Of a stretch of 34,545 nucleotides of DNA, positions 20,201 through 30,980 are shown in pieces. Below the pieces are notes generated by a model. That model had not been told where the DNA came from. It saw only the letters and a program-made list of their open reading frames with translations, and made no database searches. This DNA comes from Seminavis robusta (Eukaryota > Bacillariophyta > Bacillariophyceae > Naviculales > Naviculaceae), in the NCBI GenBank assembly GCA_903772945.1, contig CAICTM010000950.1, positions 1 through 34,545 on the forward strand, read 5' to 3'. The position numbers were made by a program, and so were the translations under genes. Within the stretch, counting starts at the first letter, position 1; each line of letters opens with the position of its first letter.

Positions 20201-21006
20201 TTAAAAGTCATCTTGTTGGATAGCATCATAACTGGATTCATCCCTGTCCAGTACCAGCGCCGTCGCCACCATGCGGTCCTCTCCATTCAGAATGTTGAAT
20301 GTGGCCATGGCTTCAGACTGTGATATAGCGAGCAACAGGGAGGAGATGCATAGAAAAGAAGTGAGTCTTCACTTACCAGGTAGTCAATCAATCAATCAAT
20401 CAATCCATATATTCACTTGTTTGCTTTTTATCAGTTCAGTACGGCACTCACCAATGGCAACCACTCTACTACAATTCCATATTTTAGTTTCATTTGTTCT
20501 TGCAGTGTCGTTAGTTGCGTCCGCTCCATGGAATGGGCGGTTCCCAAGAATAGAAATTCAATTTTGGGTCGATGCAACGCCACCGGTGCCAACGTGGCGG
20601 TGGTGATATCAGCGGGGGTTTCGACGCGCCACAAAAAACACGAATTGGGAAATACGAGGATACTTCCCATCATGTGAATGGCTCCATGGGGGGCGACTTC
20701 ATTGGGATCAATTTTTTTGAGTATATTGGAAACATCAAATCCCGACGGTGCCATGGCTTCTAGTACCACTTTGGGTTTTCCACCACCACCACCCGCCATG
20801 AGGGCTTCCCCGAGCATGTCGTGTCCTCGACCACTCCAGCTACTCGAAAAACGGTGATGCTGATGTCGTGATGGTGGTGATGATGATGATGATGTGTCGT
20901 GGGCCAGCAGAGACAAGGTTCTACTTCTCGCAGTGGCGAGCCTTTTCCAATGGACTATGGTTTGAGACAGTCTCATCTTGTTGGCAAGTTTGTGCATTCT
21001 CTTCAA
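20201..21006 (-). CDS. NDUFAF3: mitochondrial complex I assembly factor NDUFAF3-like (DUF498/Mth938 domain)
   Basis: Two exons on the minus strand: 20452-21006 and 20201-20317. They are separated by a 134-nt intron (donor GTGAGT, acceptor CACAG) that holds a (TCAA)n microsatellite. Phase is 0 and the product is 223 residues. The N-terminus is basic and Ser-rich without acidic residues (MKRMHKLANKMRL and onward), as expected of a mitochondrial presequence. Residues about 85-215 match the Mth938-like DUF498 fold: GAIHMMGSILVFP, then RPKIEFLFLGTA (the family's 'P-IE-L--GTG' strand), then GIVVEW, and across the splice MATFNILNGEDRMVATAL, which matches the conserved T-FN-L--E-R end of NDUFAF3. In animals NDUFAF3 works with NDUFAF4 in early assembly of the complex I Q-module. 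That the algal protein does the same is inference. The second exon is essential: exon 1 alone lacks the C-terminal strand. Confidence 0.85.
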
Positions 21007-21425
21007 CTCTCTTATTATGGAGGGCTCGACTGCATGTCACTCAATGGCTCCTTCTTCGATCTCCCTTGCTTTCTTTGTTGCTCTGTTTTGCTCGTGGATG
21101 CAGATTGGATCTTTTTCGGGTTGTGTAAAAGTAAAACTAACGTTGCCGAAAACCTTAAATTAAAAATGGAAAATGATTAGGGTTTTGCTTCTTGGAGCAA
21201 AATGCCTGTCCTTCGCATCGCCAAAGCCAAGCGAACCCTCCATCGATGAGCACGAATGATCTCGCTCTTGTTGTTGCATCATTCATTCAATTGTTGTATG
21301 CATACCGTAGCTATGCACTATTGACACTCCACTTCTTCTTCTTGTTTGGGTCTACACTGTACTAGCTAGTAGTTGTTATCATATCTTCTGTATAGATTGC
21401 CATTAGCTAAAGCAGTCAATTGATC
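21007..21425. other. divergent promoter region
   Basis: Shared upstream region of the NDUFAF3-like gene (-) and the RING-H2 gene (+). It contains an AT-rich tract at 21125-21180. I see no gene and can name no specific factor site. Confidence 0.45.
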
Positions 21426-22568
21426 ATGAACAACTCGAGCAACAACATCTCCTACGATTCGTCCCTACTGGACAGCATACTATCGTCTAACAATAACGAT
21501 ACCACTATTACTACATTCCCCACGGTTCCTCCTCTGACAACAGAAGACGACACGGGAGAAAAAGACATTGCGTCCATCTTGGCCATCCTATCGGTGGTCT
21601 TTTTGTGGTGTTTGGCCGTTTGTGTCAAGACGAAATGTTGTGGACGATGCAGCCGGGGCAACTCGTATGCCAGTCAAGTCTGGGAGGCCATGTCCCAAGA
21701 AGAACGAGATCGATTCCTGGCGGCCGCACGACAACCACAACACACTACGAGTAGTAGTATTGTCACAACGTCGGACGATCTGCAGTTGGCACGACGGGAA
21801 TGGGAACAAAAAGCCGCCATGCGCAGTGAATTTGTCGATCATCATTTGCCAATCAACATCAATAACAATGATGATAGCGACAACGACAAAAATAACAATA
21901 ACGACGGAATCAAGACGAGACTCTCCTACGATGACGAGGAAGAGGACAATGAGATTCACACGACGCCATCGAACAGTTGGACCTGTGCCATTTGTTTGAC
22001 GGCCGAAGACGAAGGAACCGAACCAGATGCCTGTTCCAAAGATTGGCACAGGGTTCAGTCCACATCCCATCTGTGTCATCACAAATTCCATCGACACTGT
22101 ATTGCCGGATGGCTCCTATGGAATACCGATTGTCCCATTTGTCGGAGGGTCTTTTTGCAACAAGATCAAAGGCACAGTCAACTACAACAAGACAGTGCTA
22201 CAACAGCGACTACTTCGACGACCATTATTGGGATGAATGCAAGTAGTAGCAGTCATTCCTCCTCCTGTGAGTATGCACCACCCGTCGTCTCACGATTGAC
22301 CGTGGGGGACAGCCGTGTACGAATTAGGGTCGTGCCATCTTCCTCCCTACAGCAACAGCAGCCGCCGCAGTATGTAGCGGCGGCAACCCAAGATCAAGTC
22401 AACGAGACACCGTCACCACAACGAGCAACACGACAACAACAACAACAACCTGCACCACCCATTATACCAACAACACCAGAACAACAATTAGAAGAGGGGC
22501 TTCATGGTGAGCTTTCGGGACAGCCAAAACAACAAGGCCAGAGTCCAGAACAACTTCAGCATGCATGA
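21426..22568 (+). CDS. membrane-anchored RING-H2 E3 ubiquitin ligase
   Basis: Single exon, 380 residues; I start at the first ATG (21426). Residues 1-48 are Asn/Ser/Thr-rich with possible N-glycosylation sites (NNSS, NNIS). One membrane segment is at about 49-67 and is followed by a basic, Cys-rich stop-transfer (KTKCCGRCSR). The RING-H2 finger has C187, C190, C217, H219, H222, C225, C236 and C239, the canonical C3H2C3 order, with the W229 and P237 usually seen for E2 binding. The insert between C190 and C217 (26 residues) is longer than in many RING-H2 proteins. The C-terminal 130 residues are Gln-rich. The layout (N-terminal lumenal stub, one helix, cytosolic RING) matches ATL-type membrane ligases. 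Substrate unknown. Confidence 0.88.
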   Translation: MNNSSNNISYDSSLLDSILSSNNNDTTITTFPTVPPLTTEDDTGEKDIASILAILSVVFLWCLAVCVKTKCCGRCSRGNSYASQVWEAMSQEERDRFLAAARQPQHTTSSSIVTTSDDLQLARREWEQKAAMRSEFVDHHLPININNNDDSDNDKNNNNDGIKTRLSYDDEEEDNEIHTTPSNSWTCAICLTAEDEGTEPDACSKDWHRVQSTSHLCHHKFHRHCIAGWLLWNTDCPICRRVFLQQDQRHSQLQQDSATTATTSTTIIGMNASSSSHSSSCEYAPPVVSRLTVGDSRVRIRVVPSSSLQQQQPPQYVAAATQDQVNETPSPQRATRQQQQQPAPPIIPTTPEQQLEEGLHGELSGQPKQQGQSPEQLQHA

Positions 22569-23280
22569 ATTAGGGTGTGTTCAATCATTCTGCCTCATGG
22601 AGGCATGCAATCCAGCGCAAATGGCATGCCATGTATTGATTCGAACACTTACTTGTCATCGGACTGCCTTCTTGGCACATCCACTATAGGGCAATCCAGC
22701 TTTGGCATGGTGAGAGGCCTCTCGGGGCTAACCAATCATATCATACCGTAGATTGGACCATTCATTACTGATTGTCTGTCAGACTGACGAAGATCGTTGC
22801 AGCAATGGACAAAACAAAACCATCCCAATCCACTGCAGGACCCATCGATGCAACCGCTAAGAAGCGATCTACTACCGTAGCTAGTACGACTAGTACTGTA
22901 TCAGGATTATTATGATAGATGGAAGGCAAGGAAGATCAATCAATGGAACGGGATTGACAGGGGACAAACGTCTGGGACATTGTCACACAACATTTCACTT
23001 GGGTTTGGTCGGCTACCGGTACGGTAATCCAACATTGTTGCAGCTGTTCTTCGAGGCGAACCGACGAGCAAGGCTGGCTGCAAGAGTCTTTGATTGCGTT
23101 TCATCTCTCTGCTACGTCGAACAACACGGGATACGTAGAAGGATTGGGATTTAGAGACAGGATTTTTTAATAAAACACGAAATAGGCAACGGATTAGGAG
23201 ACTTTCAATTCAATGTCCGCTAACGATGCAGCATAATGTGGTCGAAGGCAAGCCACAAACCATCTATCCCCAACTGCTAG
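22569..23280. other. intergenic region, no supported gene
   Basis: Contains the 3' regions of two convergent genes (RING-H2 on +, ankyrin on -). It has GAGGCATGCAATCC/GGCATGCC duplicates near 22600-22635 and a TACCGGTA at 23014-23021. The ORFs present are short and featureless. Confidence 0.45.
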
Positions 23281-24402
23281 CTAGTCATACCAATGACGAT
23301 ACTCAGGGTAGCCATTGTCATGTAGCCACTGTAATACATCGTCTTGGTTTCCAAAATTTGCCTGTCTAGACGCGCCTATGTCGATTGGGCATCCATGTGC
23401 AAGTGCCCACTTCAAGACCACCAGGTGGCCATTTTCAGCCGCACTAGCGGTTGTCCTTGTATCCCACTCACAGCCATTTTCTCTCGCCCATTTCAAAGTT
23501 TCCAAGTGCCCATTTCGAGCAGCATGAGCACATATGATTTCATTCCATGGGCATCGGTTTTGTCTAGCCCACTTCAAAACCTCCAAATGGCCATGGTAAG
23601 CGGCACCACCACATGTTGTAACATCCCATAGACACCCATTTTCACGAGCCCACTTTAGAATTTCCAGATGACCACCGACCGCTGCTTCATGACATGTCAT
23701 TGCATCCCATGGGCAGCCATTGTTTCTGGCCCATTTGAGGACATTTAGATGCCCACCTTTCGCAGCATGTGCACATGTCAATGCGTCCAATTGGTATCCC
23801 TTTTTCTTGAGCCATTTGATTGCCTCAAGGTGACCACCTAAAGCAGCATGAGCACATGTGCGCGCATTCGATGGGCAACCCTGTCGATGAAGATACCTGA
23901 GGACCGTCATATTTCCATTTTCTGCTGCGGCTGCAAACGTCGATGATCCCCATGGAAAGTTTGTGTTGCGGGCCCATTGAAGAATTCTAAGGTTCCCAAG
24001 CTTGGCAATTGCAGCACAGACAAGGAAGTTTTCGGGGTTTTTGCGGAGGCAATCATAATTGTCCCAGTACTCCGCACAGGATACATTATAGAAAGCATTA
24101 CTGTAAAATGTATCTGTGCTTGTGGCTACGATAGCCTGCCACTTGCACGTGGACCCGAATTTCTTGGATCCCATCACCAATGGGGGATTTTCAACCTTTT
24201 TACAGTAACTCTTGTAGAGCTGATTCATTTGTTTGCTGATAGCTCCAACAAACGCATAGTGTCCCATCCCCAAAAATGGAAAGATACCGTTTGTCCAAAC
24301 ATCCTCGTGATCAAACAATAACGAGTCTACAGCAGGAGATGCCTTTTGCCTCTTTATAGCCCGACCAGCTGCGCTACTAGGAGCGATGACTGTAGACGAC
24401 AT
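23281..24402 (-). CDS. intact CPW-type ankyrin repeat protein with F-box-like N-terminus
   Basis: Single exon, 373 residues, using the ATG at 24402; the frame continues upstream only to a non-ATG codon. Residues about 30-70 (VWTNGIFPFLGMGHYAFVGA and onward) are an F-box-like helical segment shared with the paralogue at 24961. From about residue 115 there are eight 27-residue units with the pattern HLE-LKWAR-NGCPWD--TCA-AA-NG, plus a degenerate cap ending in YRHWYD. These are divergent ankyrin-type helix pairs abundant in stramenopiles. If the N-terminal segment is a true F-box, the protein could recruit targets to an SCF ubiquitin ligase; that is inference. It is head to head with the broken paralogue, 558 bp away. 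Its repeats have diverged far more from one another at the DNA level than those of the paralogue, suggesting an older copy. The stop codon lies in a CTAGCTAG run. Confidence 0.85.
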   Translation of the reverse strand: MSSTVIAPSSAAGRAIKRQKASPAVDSLLFDHEDVWTNGIFPFLGMGHYAFVGAISKQMNQLYKSYCKKVENPPLVMGSKKFGSTCKWQAIVATSTDTFYSNAFYNVSCAEYWDNYDCLRKNPENFLVCAAIAKLGNLRILQWARNTNFPWGSSTFAAAAENGNMTVLRYLHRQGCPSNARTCAHAALGGHLEAIKWLKKKGYQLDALTCAHAAKGGHLNVLKWARNNGCPWDAMTCHEAAVGGHLEILKWARENGCLWDVTTCGGAAYHGHLEVLKWARQNRCPWNEIICAHAARNGHLETLKWARENGCEWDTRTTASAAENGHLVVLKWALAHGCPIDIGASRQANFGNQDDVLQWLHDNGYPEYRHWYD

Positions 24403-24960
24403 GGTGTTGGGAAATGGTCGATTGGGATGAGCAATATGATTTTGCGTTGCCACCGTGTTTTGTGTATTCGCTAGCTACCGGTAGCTAGTAGCTAGCTACA
24501 GTAGAGCCCTGGAGCTGGAGCTGGAGCTTTCTTGACCGTGCTAGCGTGGGCTCTTGCTCGCTGCGTGTTGTCGGACAATTGATCTTCCGCCAAATTGTCA
24601 GAATCCCAGAATGCTGAAGAAAATCCCATGAAAATCTGCCAAATCTTGTTTTCTGCATAATTTCAAAAATGTTGAAAACCAAGTCTCCGGAAGACAGCTT
24701 TGGAATTCAGGTAGATGCGGGAATCCTATTTTCGTTCTAGCCCTTTATTTACCGCATGTACGGACTAAACATTGTCTTTCAGAATTCTCGCGTGAACATT
24801 TTTTGGACGAGCAATAAGAGCAAGAGCAAGAGCCAGAGCACAGGGTGGTACCGGTACAGGTACAGCTCGAGAAAGCCTTCGAACACAAAGCGATACTACA
24901 TTTCTAAAGTACCTTGTAGCCACAACGCCACGACACTGCAGCCCCTATAATAACCGCATC
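24403..24960. other. shared divergent promoter region of two ankyrin genes
   Basis: 558 bp between the two ankyrin start codons. It contains CTAG-type runs and a TACCGGTA (24476-24483), a GAGCTG triplication (24512-24527), a purine-rich AAGAGCAAGAGC tract (24817-24834) and another TACCGGTA (24849-24856). No gene is seen. Confidence 0.45.
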
Positions 24961-26304
24961 ATGGATACTAGTACGAGTATGCATACTAAGACTAATGATG
25001 AAGGTACTGCCGAGTCTCCTATTCTGTTGGTTGACGATCAAGTTTGGATTGTCCAGATTCTGTCATGTGTGGGTGTTGGACAGTATGCTTTCCTAGGAGC
25101 TGTCAACAAGAAGATGAATCAACTGTACAAAGAGTACTCCAAGACTGAACTAGATAAAAATCCAAGAATGGTAAAAGATGACCCTGGACAGTATTCTCCC
25201 AGTCGCTCTGCAGAAATCACCGATACTCTTTACAGCGAAACATTCTGTAGCCAGCCCCGGGCAGAATTCTGGCTTGAGGACAATTCCATCCAGATGACAC
25301 CTAACCGTGGTCGTGTTTGCACTGCCATTGCAAAAATTAAAAATATTACTGTCATGCAGTGGGCACGCCAACAAGGATTCCCATGGAATAACGACACATG
25401 TGCCAGTGCTGCTGAAAATGGGCATTTGGAAATGCTCCAATGGTTACGAAAGAATGGTTGTCCATGGAATGAATATACATGCAAGGCTGCTGCTTCAAAT
25501 GGCCATTTGGAATCTTTAAAGTGGGCTCGTGCAAATGGTTGTCCATGGGATGAAAATGCATGTGCGGCTGCTGCTCTGGATGGCCATTTGGAAATTTTAA
25601 AGTGGGCTCGTGAAAATGGTTGTCCATGGGATGTGTGGACATGTGCTCTTGCTGCTTCAAGTGGACGTTTGGAAATTCTAAAGTGGGCTCGTGAAAATGG
25701 GTGTCCATGGGATGCAGAGACGTGCGCCCATGCTGTTGAAGGTGGGCATTTGGAACTTGTAAAGTGGGCTTGTGAAAATGGCTGTCCATTGGATGAGTTT
25801 ACATGTTCCTGTGCTGCTCGAAGTGGTCATTTGGAAATGCTCCATTGGTTGAAGGAGAATGGTTGTCCATGGAATGAACGGACATGTGCTGCAGCACTGC
25901 TCGAAACGGACATTTGGAAATTTAAAGTGGGCTCGTGAAATGGTTGTCCATGGAATGCATCAACATGTGCTTGTGCTGCTCGAAATGGCCATTTGGAAGT
26001 CTTGAAGTGGGCTCGTGAAAAAATGGTTGTCCATGGAACTGCTATCAAACATGGTGCTTGTGCTGCTCGAAATGGCCATTTGGAAGTCTTGAAGTGGGCT
26101 CGTGAAAATGATTGTCCATGGAATAAGAGCACATGTCAACTTGCTGCTCAAAAAGGACATTTGGAATTTCTCAAGTGGGCGCATGAAAATGGTTGTCCAT
26201 GGGATGAAGAGACATATCAAGCTGCCTGCATGAATGATGAAAGGGAAGTGATCCAGTGGCTAGTCGACAATGGCTGCCCTGGGTCTCGTGGCGAAGGACT
26301 CTAA
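24961..26304 (+). pseudogene. CPW-type ankyrin repeat gene with frame breaks
   Basis: The ATG at 24961 opens 325 residues: an F-box-like segment (about 27-60, VWIVQILSCVGVGQYAFLG) and seven 27-residue CPW units. The frame fails in the eighth unit and stops at 25936. The repeats continue to 26304 in other frames (about 12 units in all, with a terminal cap QWLVDNGCPGSR). The breaks are a shift at about 25890-25905, one-base losses in A/T runs near 25920 and 25937, two extra A in the run 26018-26023, and about four single-base gains within 26036-26056. In other units the same positions are intact. Either the gene is a recent pseudogene making a truncated protein, or these are uncorrected sequencing errors where nearly identical 81-bp units prevent polishing. 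The intact N-terminal two thirds favours a young break. Confidence 0.82.
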
Positions 26305-26749
26305 TTAGGAGGGATCAGTAAAAGAATAGAATCATGTATCATGTTTTCACTCCAATGCCAGCAGCTGCAAACCCAGTAGTTTTTCAAGTCGGAACAGTTC
26401 CAGAAGATGGACTCCCTTCATCGCCCCTAGCAATCCCTCTCCACAACCGAAAGAACGTGGTACTACTGCTTTTATTCATGTGGGGAGAGGGGGGGATAGA
26501 GTATGGGCCCAGGCTTAGGCAAAGAAGAGGCGGAATTCGGGACTAGCTATGTTCCATTCGATCAGGGTCCGCAGACAGTTGCTGAGGACCAATTGCACGG
26601 GGCAAAGGGCTTGGATCATATTGACGTACGTGAACGATTGGACTCCGTCTCCTAATCTGGCCAGACCAACACTATAGGAGTCCCCCCGGATCCCACATGA
26701 CCCAGTCCCCAGTTGTTTTGCTGACCGGAATGAGGATTTATTGATTGCC
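26305..26749. other. intergenic region
   Basis: Follows the ankyrin gene. It has a G-rich run (GGGGAGAGGGGGGGATAG near 26482-26498). I see no gene. The minus-strand frame entering it from 26912 has lost resemblance to the repeat below about 26760. Confidence 0.4.
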
Positions 26750-26759
26750 CATCCATGCT

Positions 26760-26945
26760 TACGGACCTTTCTAGGCGTTCATAGTCGGCGCTTGTCATGT
26801 CATCCCTAAGAAACCACTCTCTTTTGCGCATTTCCAAGTTTCCAAAGTTTCCATTACAAGAAGCACGATGATACGCTACTTCACTCAATGGGCATCCTCG
26901 TTCTCTCGTCATTTCAAGCCCCTACCATGCCATTGGACACGTCAA
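26760..26945 (-). pseudogene. relic of a CPW ankyrin gene
   Basis: On the minus strand the frame reading RERGCPLSEVAYHRASCNGN and then FGNLEMRKREW carries the family's GCP, 'A--NG' and 'LE' landmarks in the correct 27-residue register. Upstream DNA (26917-26945) still resembles the TGTGC-AATGGC-GGTGG-C stretch of a preceding unit, with gaps. The remnant covers roughly two units and has no start or full domain. Its sense strand is the same as that of the ATPase gene, whose stop codon falls inside it. This would be a third family member in a 3.7-kb cluster. Confidence 0.6.
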
Positions 26946-29900
26946 TGGAAGCTGGGGCACTTTGTTGATTGCCGCTACCAACCGTCAACGTTTGCTGTGA
27001 CGGAACTTTCAACGTCGACGACGTGTCATCAGCTCCTCGGAGTAGATTGCCGTATTGTAGCCTCATTTTCTGAACTTTGCCTTGCGCTCCCCATGATGTG
27101 AATAGACGGATGGACTGTTGGATGTAGCCTACGGCTTCAAGTTTGGCTCCCAGGGACTCTAGCGCATACAAGCCCCAGCATTCGTAAAAGAGTGCCCCGT
27201 CTTGAACACAACCACATTCAAGGGCCAAGTCGACTGCTCGCTGGTACTTCTCCATCACTTTCTTCCGCTTTCTCTTTTTGATGGCGCTCAGCTCAGCGCT
27301 CATAATGGCTTCATAGTGACGAACGTTAGGGCAGCCCTGTTTCACCCATCTCTTGATCATAGCCAACATACGCTTGCCCTCCAAAAGCAGCGATCTCGCT
27401 CCACTTCTTCGCGCCACAACCAAGCACGACAGTCCCCTCAGGAAACGGTCAACCATTTGGTACGGCGTACCAATATACACCTTGTCCAGGCTGTTCGAGT
27501 GCACAAGCGATATTCCTGCCACAACCTGAAAATCTCCTGTACGACGAAGAACGCTCAGCAACCACAAGGCTTCACACGTTATGGAATCTGAGCGACTCAC
27601 TTACCCATGTACGTGCCAAGCATTTTCTTGGCAAAGAAGATGTAGAAATGGTCCGTTTCCTGTGTCGGATTGTCAGCATTCGGGGCTCCGAGTGGGTGCG
27701 AATGGATGCGTTCCATGATCTCATCAGTATCTTCTCCCAGTAGGGTCACATAAACCCTCAATGCCCACTGTATGAACTGTATGGCATAGTCATTTTTTGT
27801 CTGCTGCATTTGAACAATGTCAGCTCGGCAGTCGTTTGCAAGTTCTGGTAGATTGTCCCCGCTCAAAAAGCGGTAGAAGGTAGCGTTGAAGGCAAAGAGG
27901 TCAGCCAGTTCACGATCGCCTATCTTGAGGCCAATCTCACTTGCCATTCGCAGATGCATCGCAGATTCCCTGGACGGCAGTGTCCGGTGCAGAGCAAACT
28001 GGTAAGAGAGGCCCAAAGTGTTAGGTACAATCGGCCTGTACTTCACTTTCTGCATAAGCTTCAAGCCATAGTGGGCAAGAGCGGACGCCCCAATCATATC
28101 ATCGAGTGGCCCTGTGAGGATTGCTGCCGCGTACGCAAACACCGGCGGAGCGTAGACAGAGACACCATATTTGAATGTGTATTCAAGGAAGCGAACGACG
28201 GCAATGGCCAAGCGGGCATCGTGGCATAGGTACAACATCACCAAGAGAGAGTAAATGACTCTGCAGGATTCTTCAACGTTTTCCGGCGGGTCTGACTCAA
28301 CCATCATTTTCAAGTTGACCTCTCCTTTTGTCCTTGCAAGTTTAGACTTCATTCTCTTGAGTGAGAGTAAGCAAGCTATTGTTTTGGCGTTGATGGCAAG
28401 ATTTCCCTTCGGAAATCGACAACCAAGTTGCTCGAGAGTCTTGAATCCAATCTCGACGCCTTCCTTGCCCCGGTCCGCTGACCCCAGAAAGAAGATTCCT
28501 GTGTATAGGTTTTGGATTGCTCCCAGCCTCACGCTGATTGGTTTATCTGATTGTGCATCGATCAACTCGTTGCAGTGCTTTTCCATGGGCACAATATCGC
28601 CGCAAATACGTTCCGCCTGGATGAGGCACATGTACAGCTCATGGCATAGTTGATTGTTTCGTATCCATTTGTCGTCGCCACCAGGAAGGAATGATAGCCC
28701 CTTTTCGGCAAAGAGCTTTGCATTGGTGAACGCAGCAACGTTTGTAGCACGCTGACTTGCCCGAAGACAGAGTTCCGCATACTGATTACGCTTGGCTTGT
28801 GCCTCTGGCGGCAATCCTTGGCTGACTAAATGCGCCACCACATAGATCATTGAGTCCAAGTCCTCTTTCAAGTAGTGAGCTAATGCTTCACCGACTCGTC
28901 GGTGAAAGCCATCCCGCTCGGTTTCCGGAGTTAGCATGATGGCCGCAGCGCGAATTTGGTCATGGTTCCATTTGTAGCTGCCATCGTTGAGTTCTTGGAA
29001 GAAGCCTTCGTGGTACAAACGCTTCAGGCTGGCTCGAAACACTGATTGTGATAGCGTTGGAGGTTGTTGCAGTTTATTGTGAAACATGTTGGACCACAAC
29101 AGTTGAAGGACGGACTCCTTGCAGGTGGAACCCAAACAAGCGGCCAATCGCAAGAGCTCCCGACAGGAGGGGCTATCGAGTGTTTTCATTCGTTCCATCA
29201 AGAGTTCGACCACATTGTTGGTCGACTGAGTTCTGATTTCAATTTCTTTCTCATCCCATGTCCACTTTTGTAGATTGGTGTCGTACGTGAGGAAGCCGTA
29301 GCTATTGAGCATGGTGAGGAAGCTATTCAGAAAGAAGATGTTTCCTTGTGTTCGTTGGTGGCAGATTGCCGTCAGACCTTGTAACCCCGTGGTCTCGGAA
29401 GTATTCGTTTCGGACGATGGTTGGCTCTCTATCAACAAATCTTGCAAGTACAGATGGACTGATTCGTTGGAGAGATTGCCCAGCAGAATGTGTGTCCGAT
29501 CAATGTTGCCAGATGCATGTTCGTGTTTGTAGTGTTCAATGGACTTTGTGAGGCAGGCATTGTTGGCCACTTCATTGGATCGATAGAGCAAGATGCAAAA
29601 GATTGTGTATGGTTGTTGCGGTTCGAGCATTTCTTGCAGCAAACGAAGACTTTCGGCATCGGCCCACTGCCTCCCAGTGAAAAACCGTTAGAAGGATCGC
29701 ACGGTAGCATTGAATCATGGCCCTCCTCCTATGCCATTTCCTGCACCTACCTGGACGTCATCGGCGCATAGGACCACGGGCGAGAAGCTCTGACAAATGA
29801 CTTTCATAAAGCGTCGAAAGGTTTCCTGCAATTGAGTCTTTTTGTTATCAAGTTGAATAAAGTCATCCTTCTTTCTACTACATGTAGGATCATTAGTATG

Positions 29901-30980
29901 ACTTTGCGAAAGTGGATTGATGTCCAGGACCTGTCCCATGAGTGGGACCATTGTGATCAAGAGCTCGAGTTCTTCCGTGTCAATGGCCATTGCTAGCGTG
30001 TCCACAATATGGGCCCTCAACTGCTTTTGCTGGCTTGAAGCGTGTGCCTGACCAAGTTTTAGAATGTGTTCGGCAATGTCCTCACAAGCGGCAATTATCC
30101 CTGCATAGGGTTCATCCCTGAGCAGAAAGTCAAATTTTCCTTGTGCAAAGAGTGGATTGTTTTCATGGGCTTGAAAGAGTTTTGTGGATTTGAGGCTTTC
30201 TGCTAGCCTGGTTTTGCCAGTCCCCGACTCCCCACTGATTTCCACAAGGTGTGATTTGGTGTTTTCGCGGTTCTGCATGCTGGATGAATAATAGCGGGTG
30301 AGGGACTCTGTCAATAGACGGAACTGTTCGTCCCGGCCCACCATTTTGGCTTCCCAAAAGGAGAGTCTTTTCTTGGATCTGGAGGGGCTGGAAGTCGACG
30401 AGTGAGAGTTTTGCTGCCCACTGGAGGAAGGGCGGTGTATTTGACTGCGATAAAGACTGAGTTCGGTCATTTGTTCCGTGATGGCTCCTAGCCTTGACGG
30501 TTGTTCAGAACTACTTTCATCGTCTCCAATTGACATTTGAGGCGGCTCCACACTGCTATTGTCATCTGTCAAGGACATTCTTGCTGGGGTTCTCCTGCTC
30601 AAGTTAGTAGTAAAATGGTGGTTCGAGTTGGATGGCGGCGTCTGCTGGGAGATGGTTATTGGCGTAGATGTGGACTGAGAGAGTGGCCTTGGAGCAACCC
30701 TATAGATGATATCAGTGGTATCTTCTTTTGGCTCAAAAGTTGACAAAACATCCAGCGGAGACGCCGAGGCAGGCCCAGCTGCCAAGGCCGCGGAAGGATA
30801 GGCGTGACTACCGGTAGTGGCATGCAACAAGTCAGAGGGCCCCAGCGGAACGCCTGTGATGGAGGAGATGAGACTTCTGTCTTCTTCATGGTGGACTTCT
30901 ACTACAGGAAACGATGCCGTGGCCTGATGTTGACTACCGGTAGTATTTCCATTACATTTGCTCTCCAACTTCGTTGCCAT
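26914..30980 (-). CDS. STAND/AAA_16-type signalling ATPase with helical-repeat C-terminus
   Basis: Three exons on the minus strand: 29751-30980, 27605-29666 and 26914-27536. Introns are 84 and 68 nt, the phases fit, and the product is 1304 residues. I start at the ATG at 30980. Residues 1-200 are low-complexity and Ser-rich. The NTPase domain starts near 225 (MVGRDEQFRLL, as in 'GRE--L--L' families). Walker A is GESGTGKT at 250-257. The segment FAQGKFDFLLRDEPYAGI matches the 'GKFDQ---PY--I' signature of ATPase domains found in large hybrid kinases. Walker B is VVLCADDVQ|WADAESLRLL, spanning the first intron. The remaining 850 residues are helical with TPR-like character. In other organisms this module sits between a Ser/Thr kinase and a histidine kinase or cyclase; here it stands alone, so it may act as an ATP-driven scaffold or regulator. 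An alternative acceptor for exon 3 (GGCAG about 18 nt on) also keeps frame. Confidence 0.85.

Noticed and set aside
26652..26912. 86-residue minus-strand gene
   Set aside because: Only the first 45 or so codons resemble anything, and those are CPW ankyrin repeat; there is no full domain. Reported as a relic instead.
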